Positions 23,149 through 30,473 of a DNA stretch of 38,550 nucleotides are shown here, one piece after another (the first letter of the stretch is position 1; the number at the start of each line of letters is the position of its first letter). The DNA comes from an uncultured Oscillospiraceae bacterium (GTDB taxonomy: Bacteria > Bacillota > Clostridia > Oscillospirales > Oscillospiraceae). Under the pieces are notes generated by a model. The model ran no database searches. It saw only the letters and a program-made list of their open reading frames with translations, and was not told where the DNA came from. A program made the translations under genes and the position numbers. Location: the NCBI GenBank assembly GCA_934590505.1, contig CAKTPC010000006.1, positions 1 through 38,550 on the forward strand, given 5' to 3'.

Positions 23149-23453
23149 TTTTTTCTGCCGTCCACAAGCCCTAAATTTCCGGCAACGGCTTTGAGGAAAT
23201 CTCGGTGCCATCTTTTGGCTGTTGCCTCGGATATTCCCGGCAATGCGAGCGCCGCGCCGGGGATGTTGTAGCGAATGTGTGACCAGTATATCAGCCTGAC
23301 CAGTTCGAGCCGTTCGTCTGCATCCGCGCAGCTGTCGCGCGTCGTTTGTATTGCTTTCTCGATCGCGCGGCGCTCCGCCTGGCGCTGGTTGTCCGGATAC
23401 CGGTAAAGGGTCTTCTTCACGTAGCCCCACCAATCATACCTCGGTTTGCTCAT
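23145..23453 (-). CDS. ArpU/RinA-like late regulator (102 aa)
   Basis: The protein begins KPRYDWWGYVKKTLYRYPDN, a hallmark start of the RinA/ArpU-like group in Firmicutes phages. It has a helical middle (LELVRLIYWSHIRYNIPGAA) and a helix-turn-helix near the end (GISEATAKRWHRDFLKAVA). Members switch on terminase and head genes. It lies at the end of the early block, directly before the terminator and the terminase region, exactly where such regulators sit. Tandem GAATCCGGA boxes downstream are a candidate target. Confidence 0.85.
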   Translation of the reverse strand: MSKPRYDWWGYVKKTLYRYPDNQRQAERRAIEKAIQTTRDSCADADERLELVRLIYWSHIRYNIPGAALALPGISEATAKRWHRDFLKAVAGNLGLVDGRKK

Positions 23454-23468
23454 CTCCTCGCCCCCTCA

Positions 23469-23810
23469 TCAAAGCTTGTCCAGCGCGGTGAGGTCGAGGA
23501 ACGTCTGCTGCGTGAAGCCGTAATCCTTCGGTGCCGGCGCCGGATCTTCTTTCCGCCTGATCTCCTCGCGGGTCTTCGGCGGTGCATTCAGCTCCGCGCG
23601 CAGCCGCGCCCGCTCTTCCGGCGGACGTTTATCTTTTTCCCGGTCATACTCGATTTCCGTCAGCTCCCCGCGGAAATCGCACAGGCCGCATGCTCCCCTG
23701 CCGCTTCGCTGACGTTCGAGCGGCACGTCATGCAGGCGGTACAGTGTGTTCAATCTCTGGTAGCACGTCGCGCACAGGTGATCGTAAACCATGTTGCTTT
23801 TGTTCTTCAT
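23469..23810 (-). CDS. Small zinc-ribbon phage protein (113 aa)
   Basis: Residues 13-45 hold two Cys pairs (LCATCYQRL, then ACGLCDFRG) that could bind one zinc. The rest is charged and Pro-rich (RPPEERARLRAELNAPPKTR) with an FTQQTFLDLTALDKL end. The pattern is reminiscent of small DNA-associated phage proteins. AAAGGAG precedes ATG 23810. It lies between Rep and the late regulator, so a replication accessory or regulatory role is possible. Function unknown. Confidence 0.7.
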   Translation of the reverse strand: MKNKSNMVYDHLCATCYQRLNTLYRLHDVPLERQRSGRGACGLCDFRGELTEIEYDREKDKRPPEERARLRAELNAPPKTREEIRRKEDPAPAPKDYGFTQQTFLDLTALDKL

Positions 23811-23830
23811 GTCTCGCTCCTTTCTGCGGC

Positions 23831-24631
23831 TTATTCCTGCCGCCGTTTCCGTCCGCCTCTCTTCGGTGGACGGGGTAATATAATTTGCCGGCCGCGGATG
23901 GTCGGTTTACAAGGCAATACGCAGCGGATGTATGTACTCACGGGGCGTCCGTCTTCATCATCCAGGCGCTCGAACGCCGTCTGATTCGCTGTCGGGATGA
24001 CCTGAATATCCTCGACATCGTCGACGGGTTCGGGCTCTGTGTAAATGGGCTTGGCAAGATTGCCGCGGCTCGTGCTCCATGAGCACTGACCCGGCTCCAG
24101 ACCGTGAACGTTGTGGACGAGATAGCATGCGAGGGCGCTGTGATCGGCGCGGCCATCGATAGGCTCTATGCTGACGCCGTTTACTGTCGGCCAGATATCG
24201 CGGAGCATGTCCCAGCTACAGCCCTCCATAACCACGTGATGATGGAAGCGAGCAGGGCGGTTCTCTTCCGGACTCCAGTTCGCATTCACGAATATCATGC
24301 GAGGATTGCGGCCATGCTCCGCCTTGAACGCAGCGCGCAGAGCGCGGCAGAACTTCTTGCCGTTTTCCTTGAGGGCAGCGTAGTCGGACGGGAGGTGTTC
24401 GTCATCGTATTTCAGGGTGACAAGGATCCAGCCCTTTTCAAGATTCGCATTCAGGATTCGAGCGAGCTGCTTCACTCTCTCAATCTCGTTCTGTCTGATC
24501 TTTCTCTCGGAGGTATTACCGGCTATGCGTGTCCCCCTCGGCTTCTTTGTGTTCGATCGAGCAGACATCCATGTCCGCTTGATCTCCACGACGGAGCCGC
24601 TTATGATCTTGTATTCCATCGGTATCCTCAT
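23831..24631 (-). CDS. HUH-type replication initiation protein, REP_ORF2-G2P-like (266 aa)
   Basis: Three blocks typical of rolling-circle Rep enzymes are visible (numbered from an upstream ATG at 24646): motif 1 ILVTLKYDD (74-82), motif 2 FHHHVVM (134-140, metal-binding HUH) and motif 3 CYLVHNVHG with Tyr175 as nucleophile. CSWSTSRGNLAKP follows, as in the G2P-like group. The Lys partner usually seen after the Tyr is not evident. Such enzymes nick one strand and start rolling-circle synthesis. The start is uncertain: ATG 24631 has GGAG nine bases away, ATG 24619 has GAGG six bases away. Two hairpins upstream may be the origin. Confidence 0.85.
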   Translation of the reverse strand: MRIPMEYKIISGSVVEIKRTWMSARSNTKKPRGTRIAGNTSERKIRQNEIERVKQLARILNANLEKGWILVTLKYDDEHLPSDYAALKENGKKFCRALRAAFKAEHGRNPRMIFVNANWSPEENRPARFHHHVVMEGCSWDMLRDIWPTVNGVSIEPIDGRADHSALACYLVHNVHGLEPGQCSWSTSRGNLAKPIYTEPEPVDDVEDIQVIPTANQTAFERLDDEDGRPVSTYIRCVLPCKPTIRGRQIILPRPPKRGGRKRRQE

Positions 24632-24677
24632 CCTTTTTATCTCCATGTCCTTATGTTAGCGTCCTAAAAGTCTCGCA

Positions 24678-24802
24678 AGAAACGCACGCGCGTTTCTCGT
24701 TTCGGCGTCCAGCGCGCCGGTGATATACACATACAAAGGTTCATTGCTCTTGGAGTGTTCAAAGTGGGCTCTAAGGTGCTGCCGGTTCGCGGCAGCACCT
24801 TA
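24678..24802. other. Candidate replication origin: two hairpins upstream of rep
   Basis: The 170-bp gap upstream of rep has no gene. It holds an 8-bp hairpin AGAAACGC/GCGTTTCT (24678-24697) and a perfect 13-bp hairpin (24772-24784 with 24790-24802) with loop GTTCG and no T tract. HUH Rep enzymes nick hairpin or stem-loop origins, often next to their gene. The larger hairpin could instead be a weak end for the upstream HTH gene or a Rep operator. Confidence 0.45.
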
Positions 24803-24815
24803 CAATCTACTTTGG

Positions 24816-25220
24816 TTACTTAACTGTTCTGAAGAATACTTCTTCAATGGATTTGTTGAGTGCCTTTGCTATCTTGTACGCAGGTATCACCCCTGGGAGA
24901 ACGTCGATTTCGTATTGTCTTAAGACGTTTACAAATAATCCCGTTTTACGGCTCAACTCCGCGCTTGTCATTCCCGCTTCTATGCGCGTCAGACGCAGGG
25001 ACTGAAAAGTGTTCAGTTGCCCGTGATATCCCAGTATTACGGATGGCTCTGTGTTCAGTGCCGAGGCGATGTTGCTGATGCCTTTTGCTCCTGTGCACCC
25101 CGCCTTCATAGCTCTTAGCAGACTTGCCGCCTGCTTCGGCTCTGTAAGGAATCCGTCGATTCCCCGCTCTTTTATCAGTCTTTGGACAGCTTCGGTGTCA
25201 ATTGTTATCGTTGTGCCCAT
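24816..25220 (-). CDS. XRE-type helix-turn-helix protein (134 aa)
   Basis: The C-terminal 65 residues are an XRE domain (LTRIEAGMTSAELSRKTGLF, VNVLRQYEIDVLPGVIPAYK). The N-terminal 65 residues (TIDTEAVQRLIKERGIDGFL, RAMKAGCTGAKGISNIASAL) look like a second small helical domain with its own helix-turn-helix-like pattern. GGAGG precedes ATG 25220. It lies before the candidate origin and rep, so it may control replication or copy number. The start overlaps the disrupted gene above by 23 bases. Confidence 0.8.
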   Translation of the reverse strand: MGTTITIDTEAVQRLIKERGIDGFLTEPKQAASLLRAMKAGCTGAKGISNIASALNTEPSVILGYHGQLNTFQSLRLTRIEAGMTSAELSRKTGLFVNVLRQYEIDVLPGVIPAYKIAKALNKSIEEVFFRTVK

Positions 25221-25405
25221 TAGTTGCCCTCCTGTTCCATGCCTCGATCGCCCGCTCCGGTGTTACAAACTCTGCCATCTCAGCGCCGCATGTTTCGCAA
25301 ATTACTTCCCAACGCTTATAATCTTCGTTGGCATAAATGATCTTCTGCAGGTGAACAGAGCACCCGCTCTCCCCCGCAGAACGGGCAGGGTTTTAATTCA
25401 GGCAT
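25198..25405 (-). pseudogene. Lar-like zinc-ribbon protein broken by a +1 indel
   Basis: From ATG 25405 the frame gives MPELKPCPFCGGE, the signature start of restriction-alleviation (Lar)-like proteins, but stops after 29 codons. The next frame carries the natural continuation (YANEDYKRWEVICETCGAEM, TPERAIEAWNRRA). Removing one base from the C5 run at 25371-25375 restores one 68-residue protein with both Cys pairs. Lar-like proteins are linked to relief of type I restriction, though for many members this is unproven. The break may be real or a homopolymer sequencing error. Confidence 0.8.
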
Positions 25406-25409
25406 CACT

Positions 25410-25694
25410 TCATACCCCCAGCTTGTCCATTATTGCCGTGAGCTCGCACGCCGCCTCGTTAAGTGTCTTGAGCTGATTAGCAAGAACATCTCGGAAACAT
25501 GTCGGAGGCTCTGCCTCATCTCTGTCGGTGATGCTTACACCAAACATGTGAACATTTATCTTTTGTGCCATGATCAGAATTTCTTGTGCTATGTTATTGG
25601 CCTGATCCATCATTCTCGAAAGCGGGGCTGCACTCCCCTGAAGCATCCCTGCCTCCGGGGCGCCAACGCAATTTCTGTTGTCTTCGTAACTCAT
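25410..25694 (-). CDS. Small phage protein, paralogue A (94 aa)
   Basis: It is nearly collinear with the protein at 26205-26489: both begin SYEDNRNC, share GSAAPLS.MMDQANN.AQEIL and end MDKLGV. The start at ATG 25694 is chosen by homology and the GGAGGAG site; a longer frame reaches 25811. Two helices and a polar middle (HMFGVSITDRDEAEPPTCFR) are visible. Proteins with FGxxxxDRxE and CFRDVL patterns occur widely in Clostridia phages without a function. The pair arose by duplication. Confidence 0.75.
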   Translation of the reverse strand: MSYEDNRNCVGAPEAGMLQGSAAPLSRMMDQANNIAQEILIMAQKINVHMFGVSITDRDEAEPPTCFRDVLANQLKTLNEAACELTAIMDKLGV

Positions 25695-25807
25695 AATTTT
25701 TTGCTCCTCCATTCTGAACAGCCGCCGCTGCCTTTCGCTTGCGCGGCTGCGGTAAAACAGCCACGCAAAGTAGTCGCAGCGGAACAGCTTACGGTGTATG
25801 TTGCTCT

Positions 25808-26200
25808 TCATCCCAGTTCTTTTATTGCCGACACTATATAATCCGTAGCGCTTTTAACAGCATCCAGTGCCCGCTCGGCATTTTCGACGGTCGTGAATCT
25901 CGCTATCTGCATTTCAATCAGCGTTTCTCTTGACGGGATAAATGCATAAATTGCATACAAGATTACGGCAAAAACAGCAAGGACGGTCGCGACTCTTTGC
26001 GTTTTGGTTCCGGCTATGTATTCAGAACATTCTCTGTCGAATCCATCGTCGTCAAGCGCATTAAATTTGAAAGCCGCTGTCACGATGTATGCAGTAGCCG
26101 AAAAGATAAGCAGCAGAATGGCGAGCGTGTGTGCGACCTGACAGATTTTTTCCGCAACACTAAGCCAGTAAAACCACATGGGGTTGATAATGTATGTCAT
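25808..26200 (-). CDS. Two-pass membrane protein (130 aa)
   Basis: Membrane segments lie at about residues 24-46 (AHTLAILLLIFSATAYIVTA) and 70-88 (VATVLAVFAVILYAIYAFI). The phrases NPMWFYWLSVAEKICQ at the start and FIPSRETLIEMQIARFTTVE after the second segment mark a family common in Clostridia phages. The last 40 residues form a helix that would face the cytoplasm. It sits between the two duplicated genes. Possible roles are superinfection exclusion or a small membrane regulator; no direct evidence. Confidence 0.8.
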   Translation of the reverse strand: MTYIINPMWFYWLSVAEKICQVAHTLAILLLIFSATAYIVTAAFKFNALDDDGFDRECSEYIAGTKTQRVATVLAVFAVILYAIYAFIPSRETLIEMQIARFTTVENAERALDAVKSATDYIVSAIKELG

Positions 26201-26204
26201 CTAT

Positions 26205-26489
26205 TCATACCCCCAGCTTATCCATTATCTCATCGAGCTCGCACACCGCTTCACTAAGCGCCTTGAGCTGATCAGAAAGAACATCCCGGAAGCACTTTGG
26301 AGGTGGTGTCTCGTCTCTGTCGGGAGCGTTTACGCCGAACATGTGAGCATTTATCTTGTATGCCTTGATTAGGATTTCTTGTGCCATGTTATTGGCCTGA
26401 TCCATCATGCTCGAAAGCGGGGCTGCACTCCCCTGAAGTATCCCCGCCTCCGCGCCGCTAATGCAATTTCTGTTGTCTTCGTAACTCAT
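26205..26489 (-). CDS. Small phage protein, paralogue B (94 aa)
   Basis: It is the second copy of the protein at 25410-25694, with the same start, the same SAAPLSSMMDQANNMAQEIL block and the same MDKLGV end. The middle differs (HMFGVNAPDRDETPPPKCFR). The start at ATG 26489 follows GGAGGAG by nine bases and overlaps the stop of the 29-aa gene. DNA similarity extends upstream into the ribosome site and the sequence encoding GGCSEW. Function unknown. Confidence 0.8.
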   Translation of the reverse strand: MSYEDNRNCISGAEAGILQGSAAPLSSMMDQANNMAQEILIKAYKINAHMFGVNAPDRDETPPPKCFRDVLSDQLKALSEAVCELDEIMDKLGV

Positions 26490-26578
26490 CATTTTCTTCT
26501 CCTCCATTCTGAACAGCCGCCGTTGTTCTTCCAGACGCAGCGGTCACATTTGCCGTAACACTTCTTATGTTTGGTCAT
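26489..26578 (-). CDS. 29-aa Cys-rich peptide
   Basis: The frame encodes a short basic peptide with cysteines at positions 7, 11, 14 and 22 (CYGKCDRCVWKNNGGC), enough to bind one zinc. Its start overlaps the stop of the gene above (26578) and its stop overlaps the next start, so the three are tightly coupled. Similar tiny CxxxCxxC peptides are frequent in Clostridia phage early regions. It may be real although it is below usual gene-calling size. Confidence 0.6.
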   Translation of the reverse strand: MTKHKKCYGKCDRCVWKNNGGCSEWRRRK

Positions 26579-26928
26579 TAGCCTGTTACTCCTTTCTTGA
26601 GAAGAGCCTCTATTGCTCTCCTGCGTTCAGCAGTTTCGAGGTCTGCAAGATTACTTGGCGTATCCATCCTCGCGCCACAACGAGGGCAATAGCGGAAAGT
26701 GTATGCCCCGGTATCAAAACCGCATCTTGAGCATCTGCACAGCATAGAACCCGGAACGCCGCTGCTTCTCCAGCTTCCATGAATCTCCGGTACTACATCC
26801 GCAGTCGCACAGCGTGTTATTTCCGCCGCCGCTGTTTTAAGCATCTGCCTTTGCGCCGGGCTGGTATTCGCATTGATTCTTCCGCGCAAGGCATCAATCG
26901 CATCTTCAAGCAGAATGTATTTAGACAT
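26578..26928 (-). CDS. Zinc-ribbon phage protein (116 aa)
   Basis: The N-terminal helix (KYILLEDAIDALRGRINANT) resembles other early proteins of this phage (63 and 98 aa). A zinc ribbon follows: LCRCSRCGF and RYCPRCGARMD. The end is a charged helix (ETAERRRAIEALLKKG). It has an EIHGSWRSSG stretch before the ribbon, as in a common Clostridia phage family (H-G-x-W before zinc ligands). Function unknown. Nucleic-acid binding is plausible. Confidence 0.75.
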   Translation of the reverse strand: MSKYILLEDAIDALRGRINANTSPAQRQMLKTAAAEITRCATADVVPEIHGSWRSSGVPGSMLCRCSRCGFDTGAYTFRYCPRCGARMDTPSNLADLETAERRRAIEALLKKGVTG

Positions 26929-26945
26929 CAGTTTTCACCGTCCTT

Positions 26946-27137
26946 TCAGATCATTACTACAATCGTCCTCGTGTCTCTTGGCTTTATCTCGACCGGGATG
27001 CCATCAACCGCAGGGAGCCTTTCAATGAGGCGCGAACATTTGAGGATGGCAAGCTGTTCCTTACTGTCTGGGTCTGTCTCGTTTAGAACATTGCTTAGAA
27101 CACGAAGCGCGTCTTTTTTATCGATATATTTACTCAT
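26946..27137 (-). CDS. Small phage protein (63 aa)
   Basis: It begins SKYIDKKDALRVLSNVLNET and resembles the N-terminal helix of the 116-aa neighbour (SKYILLEDAIDALRGRINAN), so the two may be related by duplication with loss of the zinc ribbon. The middle (ILKCSRLIERLPAVDGI) is helical. ATG 27137 overlaps the stop of the gene above (ATGAGTAA). Function unknown. Confidence 0.7.
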   Translation of the reverse strand: MSKYIDKKDALRVLSNVLNETDPDSKEQLAILKCSRLIERLPAVDGIPVEIKPRDTRTIVVMI

Positions 27138-27426
27138 CTACTACGCCCCTCCATTCCCAGTTGCTGCCGTCCTCACAGTCGATGCAGCACTCTGCTGCGT
27201 GGATACCGAAGCGATGCTTGCAGCGATAGCAGGTGTCCGCAGCGTTGCGCATCACTCCCTGTATGTCAGCTACCGCCGCGTCCCGCTCCTTGCGCAGCTT
27301 CTCTACCTCATCCGCTACCGGCGCGCTGCGTATGATCTTCTTCAGTACGCTCTTCGTGCTTGGGGTTATCCTCGGCGCGGCGTCTATCGCCCGCTCTAAT
27401 GCTTTGGCTTCGTAGTATATCTTCAT
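27130..27426 (-). CDS. Small coiled protein with zinc-ligand cysteines (98 aa)
   Basis: The first part (YEAKALERAIDAAPRITPST) again starts like the neighbouring small genes. A helix follows (VADEVEKLRKERDAAVADIQ), then CYRCKHRFG and ECCIDCEDG, four to five cysteines that could hold zinc. It ends WEWRGVVDE. GGAGG precedes ATG 27426, and the start overlaps the stop of the DUF3102 gene by four bases. Function unknown. Confidence 0.75.
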   Translation of the reverse strand: MKIYYEAKALERAIDAAPRITPSTKSVLKKIIRSAPVADEVEKLRKERDAAVADIQGVMRNAADTCYRCKHRFGIHAAECCIDCEDGSNWEWRGVVDE

Positions 27427-28403
27427 GCCAGTTCCTCCTTCACCCGCTCCAGAACAGCGCAGGCCGCGCGGGACAGCTTGTCTGCCATGTCCGCATTCCC
27501 GGAACGTTTCATCTTTGTAATGAGCTGCCCCATAGACGCCGCTGTTTTCTGAAGATTATCAAAGTGCAGCTTGAACATAGCTACGTCGGGGGCAGCTACC
27601 TTAAGCTTCGCCTCGGCCTCTCTTGCCCTCGCTTCGGCCTCCTCGGCAGCCTTGCCGAACTGTGCCTTGAGTTTATCCATGACCTCTTTAGGGATCTCGG
27701 GATTGTCCCGGAGCTGTTGAAGATCTTTCTTGGCAGCCTCGGCTTCGTCGCGGGCCTTCTTCGCCTCGGCTTCTGCCGCCTTCTGTGCTTTCTCCGCTGC
27801 ACGTCTGGCCTTCTCCGCTTCCGCGGCCGCCTCTTTCTTGGCTGCCTCTATACTTGCGGAGACGTCAGCCTGTGCGGCTCTGAGTTCTTTCTCCTGCTCG
27901 CTCGCCGCCGCAGACAGCGCCGCATACTTATCCGCGAGCTTGTCCAGTTCCTCATGTGCCTCGCGGCTTTCGTCCTCCGCTTCCTTCTTTTCCCGCAGCA
28001 GCTTCTCCATTTCGCGGACACTTATTTCCGCCACGTTGTTTTCTTTTACGAAGTCCTCTCGCTCACTTTCCGGCACAGAAATCAGCAGATAAAGCTTGGA
28101 AACCGGCAAATCCGAATACGTTTTCGTATTTATCTCCGGTCCGAAAAGACTCTTCTGACTCTCTCCGAACTCTCTGTACACAGCCATAAGCTTTTGAGCT
28201 GTTCTGTCTGTCCACCCGAACTCATCCTTGATCCATGGCAGAAACTCACCGTGACCTAAAAGTTCCTTGGCCTCGCACAGTCTTTCCCCGATTTTGAGCG
28301 CGCCCTGCGCCGCGTACTGCTGGACGTCGTTCTGTATGTAACGGATCTCTGACGTTATTGTGTTTATGTCCCTGACCGGAACAGTTATTACCGTATCGTT
28401 CAT
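27423..28403 (-). CDS. DUF3102 protein with long coiled coil (326 aa)
   Basis: Residues 10-115 match DUF3102: AAQGALKIGERLCEAKELLG, HGEFLPWIKDEFGWTDRTAQ and LMAVYREFG, a helix-turn-helix-like DNA-binding region also seen in conjugative elements. Residues 125-255 are Ala/Glu/Lys-rich coiled coil. The C-terminal 60 residues (MFKLHFDNLQKTAASMGQLI) are helical. Such proteins lie in phage and plasmid replication regions and may bind DNA in partition or copy control. It overlaps the PcfJ-like gene by four bases. Confidence 0.85.
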   Translation of the reverse strand: MNDTVITVPVRDINTITSEIRYIQNDVQQYAAQGALKIGERLCEAKELLGHGEFLPWIKDEFGWTDRTAQKLMAVYREFGESQKSLFGPEINTKTYSDLPVSKLYLLISVPESEREDFVKENNVAEISVREMEKLLREKKEAEDESREAHEELDKLADKYAALSAAASEQEKELRAAQADVSASIEAAKKEAAAEAEKARRAAEKAQKAAEAEAKKARDEAEAAKKDLQQLRDNPEIPKEVMDKLKAQFGKAAEEAEARAREAEAKLKVAAPDVAMFKLHFDNLQKTAASMGQLITKMKRSGNADMADKLSRAACAVLERVKEELA

Positions 28404-30073
28404 GCACTCTTTCTCCTCTCTTTTATGATCGGCTTACCCTTGCTGTCGCGCAGGCTGCCGGACTTGTACCATTTCTGCCATTGCTTAAGCCACGCCCTGT
28501 ATCTTTTCTCGGGTGCTATCGCATGAGGGTAGCCCTCATTCCTATACCCGTGTATCTGCTGTATCTCTCCACGGTTATCAAGCTCTATGCATAACCAGCT
28601 CCGCTCCGGTCTGCGCTCATGCCGCAGGAAAAGTATCGTTGTCTTTCCCTCGACGTGTCTGTGCGCGTAGCCGCCCACGCATATCTCAAGCGTCTTTCCC
28701 TCGTGCACGATGTCATCTATGCCGTGCGGGACAACTATGCTCATCCCGTCACATGTGTAGCCGTATTTCTTCTCAAGAGCTTTGCGCCGTTTCTGATACG
28801 CCTCTGTCTTTTTGCTGTCGTCCATGATCTTCAGCGCCTTTGCAGCGGCGTCGTGCCGCTCCCGCAGGCTCTTCGGCAGCAGCACATCACGCCGGCTGAA
28901 ATCGTAGCCCAGTGTCTCGCCCATGTTCACGTAGTCCGTCCACATGCTCATGGTCTGCCCGTCGCCCATCCGGCTTGCCAAAGCGCAAAGCCCAAGCCCG
29001 TATTTGATAGCAGTCTGTACCGTCTCCACCGTGCAGAATCCGACGCGCGCCGCTATGAAATCCGCTTCCTTCATTGACTTCACCGCGCCGAGCTTGTTCA
29101 GCTTGTGATACCAGCCCAGCTTGACAAGGCTCGGATTCTCAAAGAATACCTTCGCGTCCGCCTTGTTCAATCTCACGAACGCCGCCGGCGTATTCGCCGT
29201 CCAGTCGAGGTCTCGCGTATTCTTCCTGCCGTCACGCACAAGCTCGCCCGCGGCAGCAGGGAGCCCCAGCTTCACCGCCATTTCTATGCGGTTATTCAGC
29301 GCGTACTCAGCCATATACTTTACGAACAACCGCACAGGTGTTTCCGGTTTCGTAATGTCCAGATTATGATAATCTGCGAAGTACTTAACCGCAGCGCTGT
29401 ATCTCAGCTGCGATCTTTCAAGCTTGTCCAGCCCGACAAGATAACCGAAGCCGTCATAGCCGTACATAACGTTTGCCTGAAATGGTTCCTGTACGTTTGT
29501 GGCTTCAGTCCAGCCTCCTCTGTCCGTGGGGTAATACATAGGTCCCATGTTTCCCCGCCACTCCATCACTGCGCCCTGCTCCATGTAGTACCGTCTCTTC
29601 GCGATGCACGATACCTCCATATCCGCGTACACGGGATCCCTTTCTCCGTTGTAATCGTAAAAGACTATGCAGCTGTCAAGGCACACAGCCCCGCTCCCTG
29701 TCACGTTGATGAATGTGACCGCCGTGCTCTGGCTGAGGTTCAGTCCCCCGCGTATCCTCCCCATCTGCTTGACCGTGACTGATCTGTCGCAGTACGGGCA
29801 GCGAGTTTCGTCGTTGTGCTTCAGGCGGAAATATTCCGGGCGCTCATCCTTGCTGGCGCTGAACCTCTCCCCGCACGCCGTGCAGTGGTATTCCTTCGTC
29901 GGCGCGAGAGTCGGGAAGTCGTTGTCCGGGTCTGCCCAGTTCTCTGACCTATCGCAGAAAAGATAATTATCGAAATACTGCCGGCACACTTCAAGCTCTT
30001 CGTCGTGCGCCCAGAACTCTGCGCGGCGCAGGTACTCGTCTCTCAGCTCCGGCGCAAGATTACACTTCGCCAT
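28400..30073 (-). CDS. PcfJ-like protein (557 aa)
   Basis: The start at ATG 30073 (GAGG nine bases before) is preferred; the frame extends 20 codons further without support. The N-terminus holds a zinc ribbon (YHCTACGERFSASKDE, ETRCPYCDRSVTV). The large C-terminal part contains GYAHRHVEGKTTILFLRHER and IHGYRNEGYPHAIAPEKRYR, typical of PcfJ-like proteins of conjugative plasmids and Firmicutes phages. PcfJ is of unknown mechanism and found next to PcfK, as here. It may act in DNA processing or replication. Confidence 0.9.
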   Translation of the reverse strand: MAKCNLAPELRDEYLRRAEFWAHDEELEVCRQYFDNYLFCDRSENWADPDNDFPTLAPTKEYHCTACGERFSASKDERPEYFRLKHNDETRCPYCDRSVTVKQMGRIRGGLNLSQSTAVTFINVTGSGAVCLDSCIVFYDYNGERDPVYADMEVSCIAKRRYYMEQGAVMEWRGNMGPMYYPTDRGGWTEATNVQEPFQANVMYGYDGFGYLVGLDKLERSQLRYSAAVKYFADYHNLDITKPETPVRLFVKYMAEYALNNRIEMAVKLGLPAAAGELVRDGRKNTRDLDWTANTPAAFVRLNKADAKVFFENPSLVKLGWYHKLNKLGAVKSMKEADFIAARVGFCTVETVQTAIKYGLGLCALASRMGDGQTMSMWTDYVNMGETLGYDFSRRDVLLPKSLRERHDAAAKALKIMDDSKKTEAYQKRRKALEKKYGYTCDGMSIVVPHGIDDIVHEGKTLEICVGGYAHRHVEGKTTILFLRHERRPERSWLCIELDNRGEIQQIHGYRNEGYPHAIAPEKRYRAWLKQWQKWYKSGSLRDSKGKPIIKERRKSA

Positions 30074-30083
30074 GTTCGCGCCC

Positions 30084-30461
30084 TCACAGGAAATCTGACA
30101 GGTCAAGGATAAGCCCCTTCGGTGCGGGCACATCCTCCGGCTCTGCGTCTGTTCCCTTGGCAGCGTCCCCGATAAGGTCGATGGTCATCTTCATGCGGAT
30201 CTTCGCGCCGGGGAAATAGAACGGCACGGCCTTGCCGTAAGCTTCTAAGTCGCTTATGCTTGTGCCGCAGCCCTTGGCTACGGCCTTCATGCAGTCGGCG
30301 AAGCTGCCGCCATCGAGGACAGCCCGCGCGAACTCTTCGTCCTGCTGTGTGAAATCTATCAGTGCATCCAATACCGCGCTCTTCATGGCCGCGGCATACC
30401 TGTCGTAGGTTCCCTCTTTTGATTCCCGCTCAAGCTTCGCTTTCGCTTCTTCGTATACCAT
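30084..30461 (-). CDS. PcfK-like protein (125 aa)
   Basis: The pattern YDRYAAAMKSAVLDALIDFT, EFARAVLDGGSFADCMKAVA, GTSISDLEAYGKAVPFYFPG is that of PcfK-like proteins, which accompany PcfJ in conjugative plasmids (pCF10 context) and in Clostridia phages. The rest is a short acidic tail. GGAGG precedes ATG 30461. Its direct pairing with the PcfJ-like gene eleven bases later is the expected order. Function of the pair is unknown. Confidence 0.9.
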   Translation of the reverse strand: MVYEEAKAKLERESKEGTYDRYAAAMKSAVLDALIDFTQQDEEFARAVLDGGSFADCMKAVAKGCGTSISDLEAYGKAVPFYFPGAKIRMKMTIDLIGDAAKGTDAEPEDVPAPKGLILDLSDFL

Positions 30462-30473
30462 GCGCTGCCCTCC

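Noticed and set aside
24772..24802. Intrinsic terminator for the XRE gene upstream of rep
   Set aside because: The stem is strong but neither side has a T tract, so I list it as a possible origin or operator.
27360..28259. Rightward 299-aa Leu/Arg-rich frame
   Set aside because: It is the antisense of the Ala/Glu/Lys coiled coil of the DUF3102 protein, which produces Leu/Arg/Ser-rich shadows.
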